Source: Xanthobacteraceae bacterium (GTDB lineage: Bacteria; Pseudomonadota; Alphaproteobacteria; Rhizobiales; Xanthobacteraceae). From it: 15,538 nucleotides of DNA. The position numbers and the translations under genes are program-made. The stretch is from the NCBI GenBank assembly GCA_030039655.1, contig JASHVC010000733.1:1-15538 (forward strand). Direction: 5' to 3'. Below are positions 7,893 through 14,631 of this stretch, in pieces (positions within the stretch are counted from its first letter, which is position 1; each line of letters starts with the position of its first letter). The notes below the pieces were generated by a model. It saw only the letters and a program-made list of their open reading frames with translations, had not been told where the DNA came from and ran no database searches.

Positions 7893-8264
7893 TCAGGTCA
7901 TGCACCGCCCGTACACGGTTGCCAGCGAGGGAGACACAACCGGACTGAAAGCAGGATCGCAGCCGACCGGCACATGTCCACGTGCCTGCGAACCATCGAG
8001 CCCGCGAAGATCCCACCAAATCACATGACTGCTGCCTGCTGAGCCGGCGTTGTCCGAGCTCTTGACGAGCGGCAATCGGTCGCCTTTGCGGTAGCGATTT
8101 ACCGCAACGGGCGGCGTGCGCTCGCTGACGGCGGTACCTGCTACAGGAGCGGCGCGCAAAAACGGGTCAAGGCTGGCAAAGAAGAAAGCAAGCGAGACAA
8201 GTGCGCCTGCACCGACAATACGAACTACGCGAAGGCAATCGTTACCACCAAAGAGCCTGGGCAT
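7893..8264 (-). CDS. Small exported protein of unknown function
   Basis: I do not recognise a named domain. The 123-residue product begins with a basic N-terminus and a hydrophobic segment (about 13-31) that is either a signal peptide or a membrane anchor. A Pro- and Ala-rich linker and an NRYRKGDRLPL segment (56-66) follow. The C-terminus holds two cysteines, Cys102 in GCDPAFSPV and Cys121 in YGRCMT, well placed for a disulfide in the periplasm. From memory, similar GC(D/E)PAFSPVASP...GRC endings occur in small Bradyrhizobium proteins of unknown function. GGAGAGG lies 5 bases before the ATG, which supports a real gene. A perfect EcfG-type promoter lies 97 bases upstream, so it is a likely member of the general stress regulon. 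Confidence 0.75.
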   Translation of the reverse strand: MPRLFGGNDCLRVVRIVGAGALVSLAFFFASLDPFLRAAPVAGTAVSERTPPVAVNRYRKGDRLPLVKSSDNAGSAGSSHVIWWDLRGLDGSQARGHVPVGCDPAFSPVVSPSLATVYGRCMT

Positions 8265-8360
8265 CGGAGCCTCTCCGGCGCGCTGGTACGATCATCCAGA
8301 AGATCGCCCCGTGCGCACATGCCGACGGCCCCCGAGCTGAAGACCTCACCTGTGCGCACA

Positions 8361-8385
8361 AACGCCGCAATGGTGCAGTCGTTCC
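8361..8385 (-). promoter_or_regulatory. Perfect EcfG-type promoter for the small exported protein
   Basis: On the minus strand GGAAC (8385-8381), a 16-base spacer and CGTT (8364-8361) match the alphaproteobacterial EcfG consensus exactly. The site lies in gene-free DNA and points at the 123-residue exported protein, leaving a leader of about 90 bases. Confidence 0.75.
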
Positions 8386-8573
8386 GGATGTAGCCGAGGT
8401 TCACTGACTCGTGATTGCAAGCCAGCGCCCGCCGTTCACTGCCGCGTGACTGACGGCGTCAATGAAGTGCACGCGCGTGTGTTTGCTTCACAGGAACAAA
8501 CATTGGCGTCGAGCTTTGTTGTGGCGGACCGGCCATCCTTTCCCCCCTCCCCCCGTGCTTGGCCGGCCGAATT

Positions 8574-8613
8574 GGGCGCAGCCGATATGCCGATCGGCTG
8601 CGCCCTTAATTTT
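8574..8613 (+). terminator. Strong intrinsic terminator without an upstream gene
   Basis: A perfect 13-bp stem (8574-8586 with 8593-8605) closes a 6-base loop and is followed at once by TTAATTTT. The U-rich tail is on the plus strand only. No plus-strand gene ends upstream: the nearest one finishes at 5417. It must end an unannotated RNA, act as an attenuator in the leader of the receptor gene at 8712, or insulate that gene. Confidence 0.8.
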
Positions 8614-8711
8614 CCACGGACGGACGCCTCAGCTCGCTACTTGCGAACGGTAGCGCGCTGAATGAAGCTACGTGCGCCTGACCACATGCCTATTGGGGGG
8701 GAGCACGGACC

Positions 8712-9689
8712 ATGACACTTCGGCGCCGTCGATTCCTTCACCTCGCCGGACTAGCGGCGGCCGCCTCGGCGTTGCCGCGGATCACGGTGGCCCAATCCTA
8801 CCCATCGCGGCCGGTGCGATGGATCGTCCCGTTCCCTGCCGGCGGCAGCACCGATCTGGTCGCAAGGCTGGTGGCGGAGTGGCTGGCGGCGCGCCTCGGC
8901 CAGCCATTTGTCATTGAGAACAAGCCGGGCGGCGGCACCAACATCGCCGTCCAGGCGGCGGTCAGCGCGCCGCCCGACGGCTACACGCTTCTCTTTATCC
9001 TCACGACCAATGTGCTCAATCCCTCGCTCTACAAATCCCTGCCGTTCGACTTCCAGCGCGACATTGCGCCGGTGGCAGGGCTCGCCGAGCTGCCCCTGGT
9101 GATCGACCTCAACCCTCAGCTTCCGGCCAGGACCGTGACTGAGTTCATCGCGTACGCACAGGCCAATCCGGGCAAGATCAATTTCGCCTCGTTCGGCGCG
9201 CGCACGATCAGCCATTTGGCCATCGAGCTGTTCAAGATCTCGGCGGGCATCGACGTCGTCCACGTGCCGTATCCAGGCGGCGCACCGATGCTGACAGATC
9301 TCATTAGCGGGCGGGTGCAAGCCGGCGTCGACGCATTGCCGAACTCGCTGCCGCACATCAAAGCCGGCGCGGTGCGCGCGCTTGCGGTGCTGTCAGCGGC
9401 GCGGACACCCGCTTTGCCAGACGTGCCGGCCGTCAGCGAGACCATTTCAGGCTTTGAGGTCAAGCCATGGACCGGTGCGGGCGTTCCGCGCGGCACCTCG
9501 GCCGAAATCATCACGTTGCTCAACCGCGAGATCAATGCCGGACTTGCCGACCCAATTTTGAAGGCGCGCCTTGTTGAGGTTGGCGGCGCGCCACTCGTCT
9601 ATACGCCCGACGATCTGCGCGCGATGATCGCCCGCGACGGTGAAAAATGGGCGAAAGTCATAAAGCTCGCCGGCATCGAACCGGAGTGA
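8712..9689 (+). CDS. Bug/TctC-family periplasmic substrate-binding protein with Tat-type signal
   Basis: This 325-residue tripartite tricarboxylate receptor has a run of four arginines followed by FLHLAG at its N-terminus. This resembles a twin-arginine signal and is followed by an Ala-rich hydrophobic stretch and a likely cleavage site near residue 28. Mature motifs are classic for Bug proteins: PFPAGGSTD near residue 40, LGQPFVIENKPGGG near 70, PPDGYTLL, and a PDVPAVSE segment around 250. It differs clearly from the receptor at 2484, being from the standard GQP-branch. No TctA or TctB gene is present. A G-rich run with GGGGAG about 9 bases upstream supplies a ribosome site. It stands alone between two stress-linked units, and its ligand is unknown. 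Confidence 0.9.
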   Translation: MTLRRRRFLHLAGLAAAASALPRITVAQSYPSRPVRWIVPFPAGGSTDLVARLVAEWLAARLGQPFVIENKPGGGTNIAVQAAVSAPPDGYTLLFILTTNVLNPSLYKSLPFDFQRDIAPVAGLAELPLVIDLNPQLPARTVTEFIAYAQANPGKINFASFGARTISHLAIELFKISAGIDVVHVPYPGGAPMLTDLISGRVQAGVDALPNSLPHIKAGAVRALAVLSAARTPALPDVPAVSETISGFEVKPWTGAGVPRGTSAEIITLLNREINAGLADPILKARLVEVGGAPLVYTPDDLRAMIARDGEKWAKVIKLAGIEPE

Positions 9690-9717
9690 GGCTTCAGCTC
9701 TTTGCAGTGAGCGAGGA

Positions 9718-10536
9718 TCAGAGGCTCGCTTGCCGTTCGCTTTGCGGCCGTTCGCGCTGACGCGCTTTGCGGCCAAAGAACAACGCCTGGCTTATCACGG
9801 CTGAGACCACGGCGAGCTGGAACGGCTTGGCGATAAGGAACGCTGGCTCCGGACGCCGGCCGGTGAGGAAACGTTCCGGAAAAGCCGTAATGAAAATCAC
9901 CGGCACTTCAAGCGTGCCAAGAAGTTCGTTCACCGCATCGAGCCCAGAACTGCCGTCGGCCAATTGGATGTCAGCGAGGATGAGCCCGGGCCGTTTCTTC
10001 TTCGCCAGCGCCAACGCTTCGGCGTGCGTGCGCGCAATGCCGATCACGTTGTGGCCGAGGCTTTCCACTAGCGCCTCGATGTCCATGGCGATGAACGGCT
10101 CGTCCTCGATGATGAGGACATCGGTGGCGATCTCGGCGGCGAGTTCGCGCCCCGACTCTTCGACCAGGCCGCGCAGCGTCGCCAAGTCGCAGTCGAGGAC
10201 CTCGGCCGCGTCCTCTTCGGAAAATCCTTCAAGCGCGACGAGCAAGAAGGCCTGTCGGGGCCGCGGCGTAATCTGGGTCAGGTGCTGCTCCGGCGGCAGA
10301 ATTGGTTCGGCCGCGTCAGAACTGCCGTTCACCGCCACCGAACTCCAGATTTTCGTGAACAGCCGGTAGAGGGCCACGCGGGAGCTTGAGCTGGACTCAA
10401 GGACCTTCGGACTGGCGATGAGCGACTCGAGCGTTGCGGCCACATAGGCATCGCCCGAGGCTTGGCTTCCAGTGAGGGCGCGCGCGTATCGGCGCAGAAA
10501 TGGCAGCTGTTGGAGTACCGCCTGTGAGGTTGACAT
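9718..10536 (-). CDS. phyR: PhyR, response regulator and anti-anti-sigma factor
   Basis: This 272-residue protein is the phosphorylation switch of the alphaproteobacterial general stress response. Residues 1-135 form a sigma-like domain resembling EcfG regions 2 and 4. Residues 138-255 are a receiver with acidic pocket Glu144-Asp145-Glu146, phosphoacceptor Asp189 in LADIQLADG, the FITAFP segment with Thr217, and Lys237 in AKPF. When phosphorylated, PhyR binds NepR and frees EcfG. GGGGAGGG just before the ATG at 10536 fixes the start; an ATG at 10554 overlaps that site. The C-terminal tail after about 255 is longer and more charged than in the PhyR proteins I recall. It is transcribed divergently from nepR-ecfG, the standard arrangement. 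Confidence 0.96.
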   Translation of the reverse strand: MSTSQAVLQQLPFLRRYARALTGSQASGDAYVAATLESLIASPKVLESSSSSRVALYRLFTKIWSSVAVNGSSDAAEPILPPEQHLTQITPRPRQAFLLVALEGFSEEDAAEVLDCDLATLRGLVEESGRELAAEIATDVLIIEDEPFIAMDIEALVESLGHNVIGIARTHAEALALAKKKRPGLILADIQLADGSSGLDAVNELLGTLEVPVIFITAFPERFLTGRRPEPAFLIAKPFQLAVVSAVISQALFFGRKARQRERPQSERQASL

Positions 10537-10595
10537 GGTGCCCTCCCCTTCCATAGGTCCGAATCTAGCAGGAAAGTCCCGAATTTACTGGCGAA

Positions 10596-10620
10596 AACGT
10601 CTTTAGGTAAAGAAAGTTCC
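10596..10620 (-). promoter_or_regulatory. EcfG-type promoter of phyR
   Basis: On the minus strand GGAAC (10620-10616), 16 bases and CGTT (10599-10596) match the EcfG consensus perfectly. The -10 lies 60 bases before the phyR ATG. This fits positive autoregulation of the stress-response core. Confidence 0.85.
10600..10613. repeat. Palindrome inside the phyR promoter spacer
   Basis: Perfect inverted repeat TCTTTA-GG-TAAAGA fills almost the whole 16-base spacer between the -35 and -10 elements of the phyR promoter. It may be a binding site for another regulator, or chance. Confidence 0.4.
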
Positions 10621-10641
10621 CAAAAATCGCATGTTCGCGAC

Positions 10642-10667
10642 GGAACAAGCAGCCCAGCCCGCGCGTT
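10642..10667 (+). promoter_or_regulatory. EcfG-type promoter of nepR-ecfG
   Basis: GGAAC (10642-10646), 17 bases and CGTT (10664-10667) match the EcfG consensus perfectly, 91 bases upstream of the nepR start. It is divergent from the phyR promoter, with only 21 bases between the two -35 elements. Confidence 0.87.
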
Positions 10668-10758
10668 GGGCCGGGTGAGTGGGGGTTCCATGAGGGTGGG
10701 CCGCTACATGGCGCAAAAGCTAGTTGGTTCAAAACCATGGATGTAAAACCGTGGGCGA

Positions 10759-11001
10759 ATGGGGAATAGTGACGAAATGAAAAGCCGTAGGACACATCTT
10801 GAGGCCATCCAGCCGAACGCAGGTAGGCCGGAGGAACACGATCCCACTGATAAGCGACCCCACAAGCACGAAATCCGGCTGGGGCGTGAAGCTCAGGCCC
10901 GGATCGGGGAGCTGCTGCGGACGATGTATAACTCGTACGTCAATCAGGGTGTGCCGCAGCATCTTGATGAGTTGGTTCGCCGTATAGGCGAACACGATTG
11001 A
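10759..11001 (+). CDS. nepR: NepR, anti-sigma factor of EcfG
   Basis: This 80-residue protein keeps the compact two-helix NepR core: RIGELLRTMYNSYV (48-61), the conserved Val-Pro turn (65-66), then LDELVRRI (69-76). In the known system NepR sequesters EcfG until phosphorylated PhyR takes it away. The first 45 residues are charged and probably disordered, as usual. The turn reads VPQHL where most NepR proteins I recall have a P(D/E)RF-type sequence, so it is somewhat diverged. The ATG at 10759 is used; an ATG at 10777 is equally possible, as neither has a strong ribosome site. Its position between the EcfG promoter and ecfG confirms the call. Confidence 0.92.
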   Translation: MGNSDEMKSRRTHLEAIQPNAGRPEEHDPTDKRPHKHEIRLGREAQARIGELLRTMYNSYVNQGVPQHLDELVRRIGEHD

Positions 11002-11037
11002 GACACCAGGATTGGGACACGCAGGGGTATCGTTGGC

Positions 11038-11589
11038 ATGAAGCTCGATCCCGCAATACGCGACCAGGTGCTCGCCACGGTACCAAGTCTGCGCGCGTTC
11101 GCGATTTCGCTGTGCGGCAATATCGACCGCGCCGATGACTTGGTGCAGGAGACATTGCTCCGCGCGCTCGCCCATATCGACTCGTTCGAGCCCGGCACCA
11201 ACATGCCGGCATGGCTGTTCACTATTTTGCGCAATCTGTTCCGCTCGGAATACCGTAAGCGGCGGCGCGAGGTTGAGGACGCCGACGGGCGCTATGCGGA
11301 AACACTTAAGTCCCACCCAGAACAGACCGGGCGTGTGGAATTCGAGGAATTCCAGGTGGCGCTGGCAAAGCTGCCGTCGGACCAGCGCGAGGCGCTCATA
11401 CTCGTCGGCGCTTCGGGTTTCTCTTACGACGACGCAGCGGCCATCTGCGGCTGCGCGGTCGGCACCATCAAAAGCCGCGTCAACCGTGCACGCACGCGGC
11501 TGGCCGACCTTCTCTCCATCGATAGCGTGGACGACTTCGGCCCTGACCGCGCGACCCGCGCGGTGCTTGCCGGCGGTGGACGCGGCTAA
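11038..11589 (+). CDS. ecfG: EcfG, general stress response ECF sigma factor
   Basis: This 183-residue extracytoplasmic-function sigma factor of the EcfG (ECF15) group directs RNA polymerase to GGAAC-CGTT promoters in stress. Region 2 (about 15-77) contains the ADDLVQETLLRA helix and MPAWLFTILRN; region 4 (about 103-158) contains the LPSDQREALIL helix and the TIKSRVNRARTRL recognition helix. Length is normal. It follows nepR by 36 bases with no promoter seen between them, so both probably depend on the EcfG promoter at 10642. AGGGG lies about 10 bases upstream of the ATG. The Gly/Arg-rich C-terminal tail after 165 is likely unstructured. Confidence 0.95.
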   Translation: MKLDPAIRDQVLATVPSLRAFAISLCGNIDRADDLVQETLLRALAHIDSFEPGTNMPAWLFTILRNLFRSEYRKRRREVEDADGRYAETLKSHPEQTGRVEFEEFQVALAKLPSDQREALILVGASGFSYDDAAAICGCAVGTIKSRVNRARTRLADLLSIDSVDDFGPDRATRAVLAGGGRG

Positions 11590-11593
11590 GCAT

Positions 11594-11667
11594 ATTTTCG
11601 CAAGCCTGAAGAGTGAGGTTCGTCGCAGGCTTTCAGCCGGCTGGCGCACCTAAAAGCTTGCGGAAAT
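11594..11667. repeat. Long-spaced inverted repeat at the ecfG/acetyltransferase convergence
   Basis: Twelve-base arms (11594-11605 and 11656-11667) pair with one G-T wobble across 50 bases, and shorter arms such as CTGAA/TTCAG nest inside. It overlaps the 3' ends of the convergent ecfG and acetyltransferase genes. It could act as a bidirectional transcription stop, but no clear U-run follows either arm. Confidence 0.3.
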
Positions 11668-12091
11668 AAATAACTCTTTCGGTTTCTGAAAATCCCCAGC
11701 CCAAATGAGCGGATTGCGACACGGCGTTATCGAGCGGCGTGTCGGATCCGAGTTCATGAAATCCTCGAGCGGCGAGGAAACCCCCGATGTGGCTCACGAG
11801 CTGAGCGCCGATTCCGCGCCGTCTGAACTCTTCGCTCACCCAGATGCCTTCGAGGAACGCAACGGGGCGGCTGTCACAGCCGTTGGCATATTTGCGGATT
11901 GCAAGTTCGGCGAAACCGGCGACCGCGCCGGCCGGCGTCTCGGCGATAAAGCCCCAAGCCTCGCCATCCTCTAGGAGCTGATCGATCCCCAGCTCATGTT
12001 GTTGCGGCGTTTCGTCGGGCCAAAGTGAAGCGCGCATGCCCGCCCAGACCGTCCGGTCGGCCGCACCCATTTGCCTGATGATGACATCCAT
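11633..12091 (-). CDS. GNAT acetyltransferase, aminoglycoside 6'-N-acetyltransferase-like
   Basis: This 152-residue single-domain acetyltransferase transfers acetyl from acetyl-CoA to an amine. The acetyl-CoA loop is RRRGIGA (90-96). Several segments match the AAC(6')-I group as I remember it: LWPDE near 25, NGCDSRPVAFLEGIWV (70-85), SDTPLDN (116-122) and the ending GFSETERVIYFRK. The NGC...PVAFLEGI block is especially characteristic of chromosomal AAC(6')-I enzymes. Whether it really modifies aminoglycosides is unknown, since many environmental members serve other amines. It lies 11 bases after the amidohydrolase gene and is probably the last gene of that operon. Confidence 0.85.
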   Translation of the reverse strand: MDVIIRQMGAADRTVWAGMRASLWPDETPQQHELGIDQLLEDGEAWGFIAETPAGAVAGFAELAIRKYANGCDSRPVAFLEGIWVSEEFRRRGIGAQLVSHIGGFLAARGFHELGSDTPLDNAVSQSAHLGWGFSETERVIYFRKLLGAPAG

Positions 12092-12102
12092 TTCATCGTG
12101 CC

Positions 12103-13827
12103 CTAAGGCGTCGTCACCGGCGCTCGCGGCTGCTCGTCCTTAAAGCTGACCACGAACGGCGCGGCGTTCGATTGCGCCACCGGTTCGCCGCGGCTCTTCA
12201 CCGTGACCAGATACATGCCGGGCTTGCGGATCGCATCCGGAGGCACCACCGCCTCGAGCTTGCGCCGGTTGATGAACTTCGTTTCCAGCTCCTTGCCGTT
12301 GAGCAGCACGTAGTGGAACGGCCAGAACGGCTCGTCGCCGGTGATTGTCAGGGTCGTCGGCCCGGTACCCTGCGCCACCGCGTACGGCGTGACCACAATA
12401 TGCTCTGGCATCGATTGCCAGGTGTTGAATTCGGGGATCGGATTGACGTAGCGGTGGAACTGGTGATCGACGATCCTTCCATTCAGCACGACCATCTTGA
12501 CGTTCTGCGTCATCCAGATGTCTTGCAATGGATTGCCTTCGACGATCGACAGATCAGCGACTTTTCCGGGTTCGACGCTGCCGTAATCCGCATCCTTATG
12601 GAAAGTCTTGGCGACGTTGAGAGTGGCGGCTTCGATCGCCACCATGGGCGGCACGCCGGCTTCGACATCCATCGCCATGGCCTCGTGCATCAACAGGCCA
12701 GCCATGCCGCGCGGAGAATCCGAGCCCTCTTTGAGCCGGCCGCCCGCCGCCACAAAACGCCGGATGAATTCATATGACTTCGCCATGCCGATCTTGGTTT
12801 GCTCGAGCTGTTCGGCCGTGTAGCGGTGGAACAACTTCTCGGTCGTGTACTCGGTGATGACGCGAACAGCGGGTGGAAAATTGGCGTTGGGATCGGCGAG
12901 GATTTCCTGCTCCTTTTGCCAGAAGCGGGGCGCATAGGCGGATAGCGGGCGCAGCCACTTGGCAAGCGTCGGCGTCCACGAAACGTGGTGCGCTACCATC
13001 GGGGCGATCACCTCGTCGTAGTGCTCGGGCTCGTAGAGTGCTCCTGCGAGTTCGGCCTCGATGCGTCCCGCCGTGCGATCAAGTTCAAGCTTGCGCCGCT
13101 TCTCTGGTTCCATGATCGAGGTGTAGCCGACCGACCAGATGTGCTCGATCCCGTCGACACCAGCATTGGCCGAGGCGATGGCATCCCAGGAATGAGCGGT
13201 CGCGCCCATTCCGAGTTTGTGTGCCTCGTCGGTCACCACTGCGATCAAATCGGGCGAGAGAAATTCGCTGAGCTTGAGTGCGTCGTAGCCGTCCCGCTTC
13301 TTGGCGCGCACGATGTCGCGGGCGGCCTCCGCGTCCGGAACCTTCATGTAATTGCGCCAACCGCGCGAGCCTTCGCTTTCGAATTCGGCGGTGCGGTAGC
13401 CAAGCGCCTGTCCGGTCGGCCAAATGCGCGGTCCACGGATCTTGCCGCTTTCGGTGCCGTACTTCTGCGCTAGCGCCCACGGGCCATCCTGTTGGGTTTC
13501 AATCTCGACGCAGGTGGTGATGCCGAGGTGCAGATAGAGCTCACCCCAAAACGCTTCCCAATGGCAGTGACCGTCGATGAAGCCCGGCATGACCGTCTTG
13601 CCGCTGACATCGATCACGCGCGCGCCGGGCGGAATCGCGACTTGTCCGGTGCGGCCAACGTCCTTGAAACGGTTTCCTTCGATGACAATGACGGAGTTCT
13701 CGATCGGCGGCCGGCCGGTGCCGTCGATCAACGTGCCGCCTTTAATAACGAGCGTTTGCGCGTGTGCGCCCGCGACCACACTGAAAGCTGCCGCGAAGGC
13801 GCCCAGCGCAAGGGACTTTCCCAACAT
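12103..13827 (-). CDS. Exported amidohydrolase with C-terminal beta-sandwich domain
   Basis: This 574-residue protein belongs to the metal-dependent amidohydrolase superfamily. A Sec signal peptide (1-23, AHA cleavage) sends it to the periplasm. Metal ligands are visible as His87 and His89 (GHCH), a probable carboxylated Lys185 in ALKLSEF, His212 (TAHSW), His229 (GIEHI) and Asp370 (GSDSP), giving a complete binuclear-type site. After the core (to about 460), residues 476-563 look like an added beta-sandwich, perhaps of the IPT/TIG type. The substrate could be a cyclic amide, dipeptide or similar; I cannot decide. GGAGA before the ATG supports the start. It follows the SDR gene by 21 bases and precedes the acetyltransferase gene by 11, so the three form an operon. 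Confidence 0.88.
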   Translation of the reverse strand: MLGKSLALGAFAAAFSVVAGAHAQTLVIKGGTLIDGTGRPPIENSVIVIEGNRFKDVGRTGQVAIPPGARVIDVSGKTVMPGFIDGHCHWEAFWGELYLHLGITTCVEIETQQDGPWALAQKYGTESGKIRGPRIWPTGQALGYRTAEFESEGSRGWRNYMKVPDAEAARDIVRAKKRDGYDALKLSEFLSPDLIAVVTDEAHKLGMGATAHSWDAIASANAGVDGIEHIWSVGYTSIMEPEKRRKLELDRTAGRIEAELAGALYEPEHYDEVIAPMVAHHVSWTPTLAKWLRPLSAYAPRFWQKEQEILADPNANFPPAVRVITEYTTEKLFHRYTAEQLEQTKIGMAKSYEFIRRFVAAGGRLKEGSDSPRGMAGLLMHEAMAMDVEAGVPPMVAIEAATLNVAKTFHKDADYGSVEPGKVADLSIVEGNPLQDIWMTQNVKMVVLNGRIVDHQFHRYVNPIPEFNTWQSMPEHIVVTPYAVAQGTGPTTLTITGDEPFWPFHYVLLNGKELETKFINRRKLEAVVPPDAIRKPGMYLVTVKSRGEPVAQSNAAPFVVSFKDEQPRAPVTTP

Positions 13828-13848
13828 TTCTGTTTTCTCCGCTGACGA

Positions 13849-14631
13849 TTACGGCATGCCACCGCGATGGGCGATGCCGCCGTCGATAGTCACGATGGTG
13901 CCGCTCGTATAGGAGCTGAGATCGGACGCGAGGAAAACGACCATCGCGGCTATCTCGTCGATCGAGGCCGGGCGGCCATGCGGCATCTTCGCGAAACTCT
14001 CCTTCCATCGATTCTCGTCACCGTGAAGCTTTGCGGCGCGCTTGCGGCCGAGCATCTCGACACGGTCGGTGAGGACCGGACCGGGATTCACCCCGACCAC
14101 GCGCACTCCGAAGTCGAGGCTATTGCTGCCGATGGCGCGGGTGAACGCCATGAGGCCGGCGTTGCCCATCGCGCCCGCGATGTAGCCGACATCGACGCGT
14201 TCGCCGCCAAGTCCGATGATGTTGATGATGACGCCGCGGCGCTGCTTTTCCATCTGCTTCAGGTAATGCCGGGTGAGTCCGACATAGCCGAACACCTTGA
14301 GATCGAACCCGGCGCGCCACGCGGGCTCGTCAACGTCGTGAATGTTGCCGCCCGGAATGGCGCCGGCGTTGTTCACCAGAATGTCCACATCCGCAAAGGC
14401 CTTGTAGACGCGCTCTCGCGCAGCCGCGTCCGCAAGATCGGCCGCCATGGTGCGCACGGTGACGCCCGTGGCCTTGCCGATGGCCGCGCCTTCCTTTTCC
14501 AGCTGATCCGCCGACCGCGCCACCAAGCAGACATTGACGCCTTCGCGTGCGAACCATTGGGCGACGCCGAGGCCGATGCCCTTCGAGCTGCCGGTGACGA
14601 GCGCAGTGCGGCCGGAAAGCTTCAAGTCCAT
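13849..14631 (-). CDS. SDR family oxidoreductase with atypical active site
   Basis: This 260-residue short-chain dehydrogenase/reductase has a standard Rossmann half: TGSSKGIG (13-20), a DLAD segment near 65 and NNAGA (87-91). The catalytic half is unusual. Tyr150 is present in GYIAGAMGN, but the Lys expected four residues later is Ala154, and the expected catalytic Ser near 137-140 is replaced (NIIG). From memory, a branch of SDRs with a GYIAGSxGN pattern shares this, so it is probably a natural subfamily and not a mutation. Cofactor binding is likely; the reaction is uncertain. I use the ATG at 14631, which has GGAGG 7 bases upstream; an ATG at 14685 would add 18 residues without a good site. 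It is first in the operon with the amidohydrolase. Confidence 0.9.
   Translation of the reverse strand: MDLKLSGRTALVTGSSKGIGLGVAQWFAREGVNVCLVARSADQLEKEGAAIGKATGVTVRTMAADLADAAARERVYKAFADVDILVNNAGAIPGGNIHDVDEPAWRAGFDLKVFGYVGLTRHYLKQMEKQRRGVIINIIGLGGERVDVGYIAGAMGNAGLMAFTRAIGSNSLDFGVRVVGVNPGPVLTDRVEMLGRKRAAKLHGDENRWKESFAKMPHGRPASIDEIAAMVVFLASDLSSYTSGTIVTIDGGIAHRGGMP

Larger units (their letters stand above)
8265..8711. other. Gene-free region between divergent genes
   Basis: This 447-base stretch separates the small exported protein (minus) from the second Bug receptor (plus). It contains a perfect EcfG-type promoter facing left, a pyrimidine tract of two C6 runs (8542-8554) and a strong plus-strand hairpin terminator. 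Open frames inside it (for example 8446-8661) run through the terminator and have no recognisable motif, so I do not call them. Confidence 0.6.

Noticed and set aside
8493..8519. GGAAC in the gene-free region pointing right, as a possible EcfG promoter for an RNA ending at the terminator
   Set aside because: The bases at the correct spacing are CTTT or TTTG, which do not match CGTT.
8446..8661. 71-codon plus-strand frame before the second Bug receptor
   Set aside because: It reads through the strong terminator hairpin and has no ribosome site or recognisable motif.
9738..9774. 12-base direct repeat (copies 25 bases apart) at the 3' end of phyR
   Set aside because: The offset is not a multiple of three and the repeat is short and GC-rich. 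It may reflect local slippage that lengthened the PhyR tail, but it is too small to call an element.
10833..10858. GGAAC-N17-CGAC resembling an EcfG promoter upstream of ecfG
   Set aside because: It lies inside the nepR coding region, the -10 element has a mismatch, and a perfect promoter already precedes nepR.
10729..11649. 306-codon open frame on the minus strand opposite nepR-ecfG
   Set aside because: It is antisense to two recognised genes, has no domain motif, and covers the divergent promoter flank; GC-rich DNA often yields such frames.
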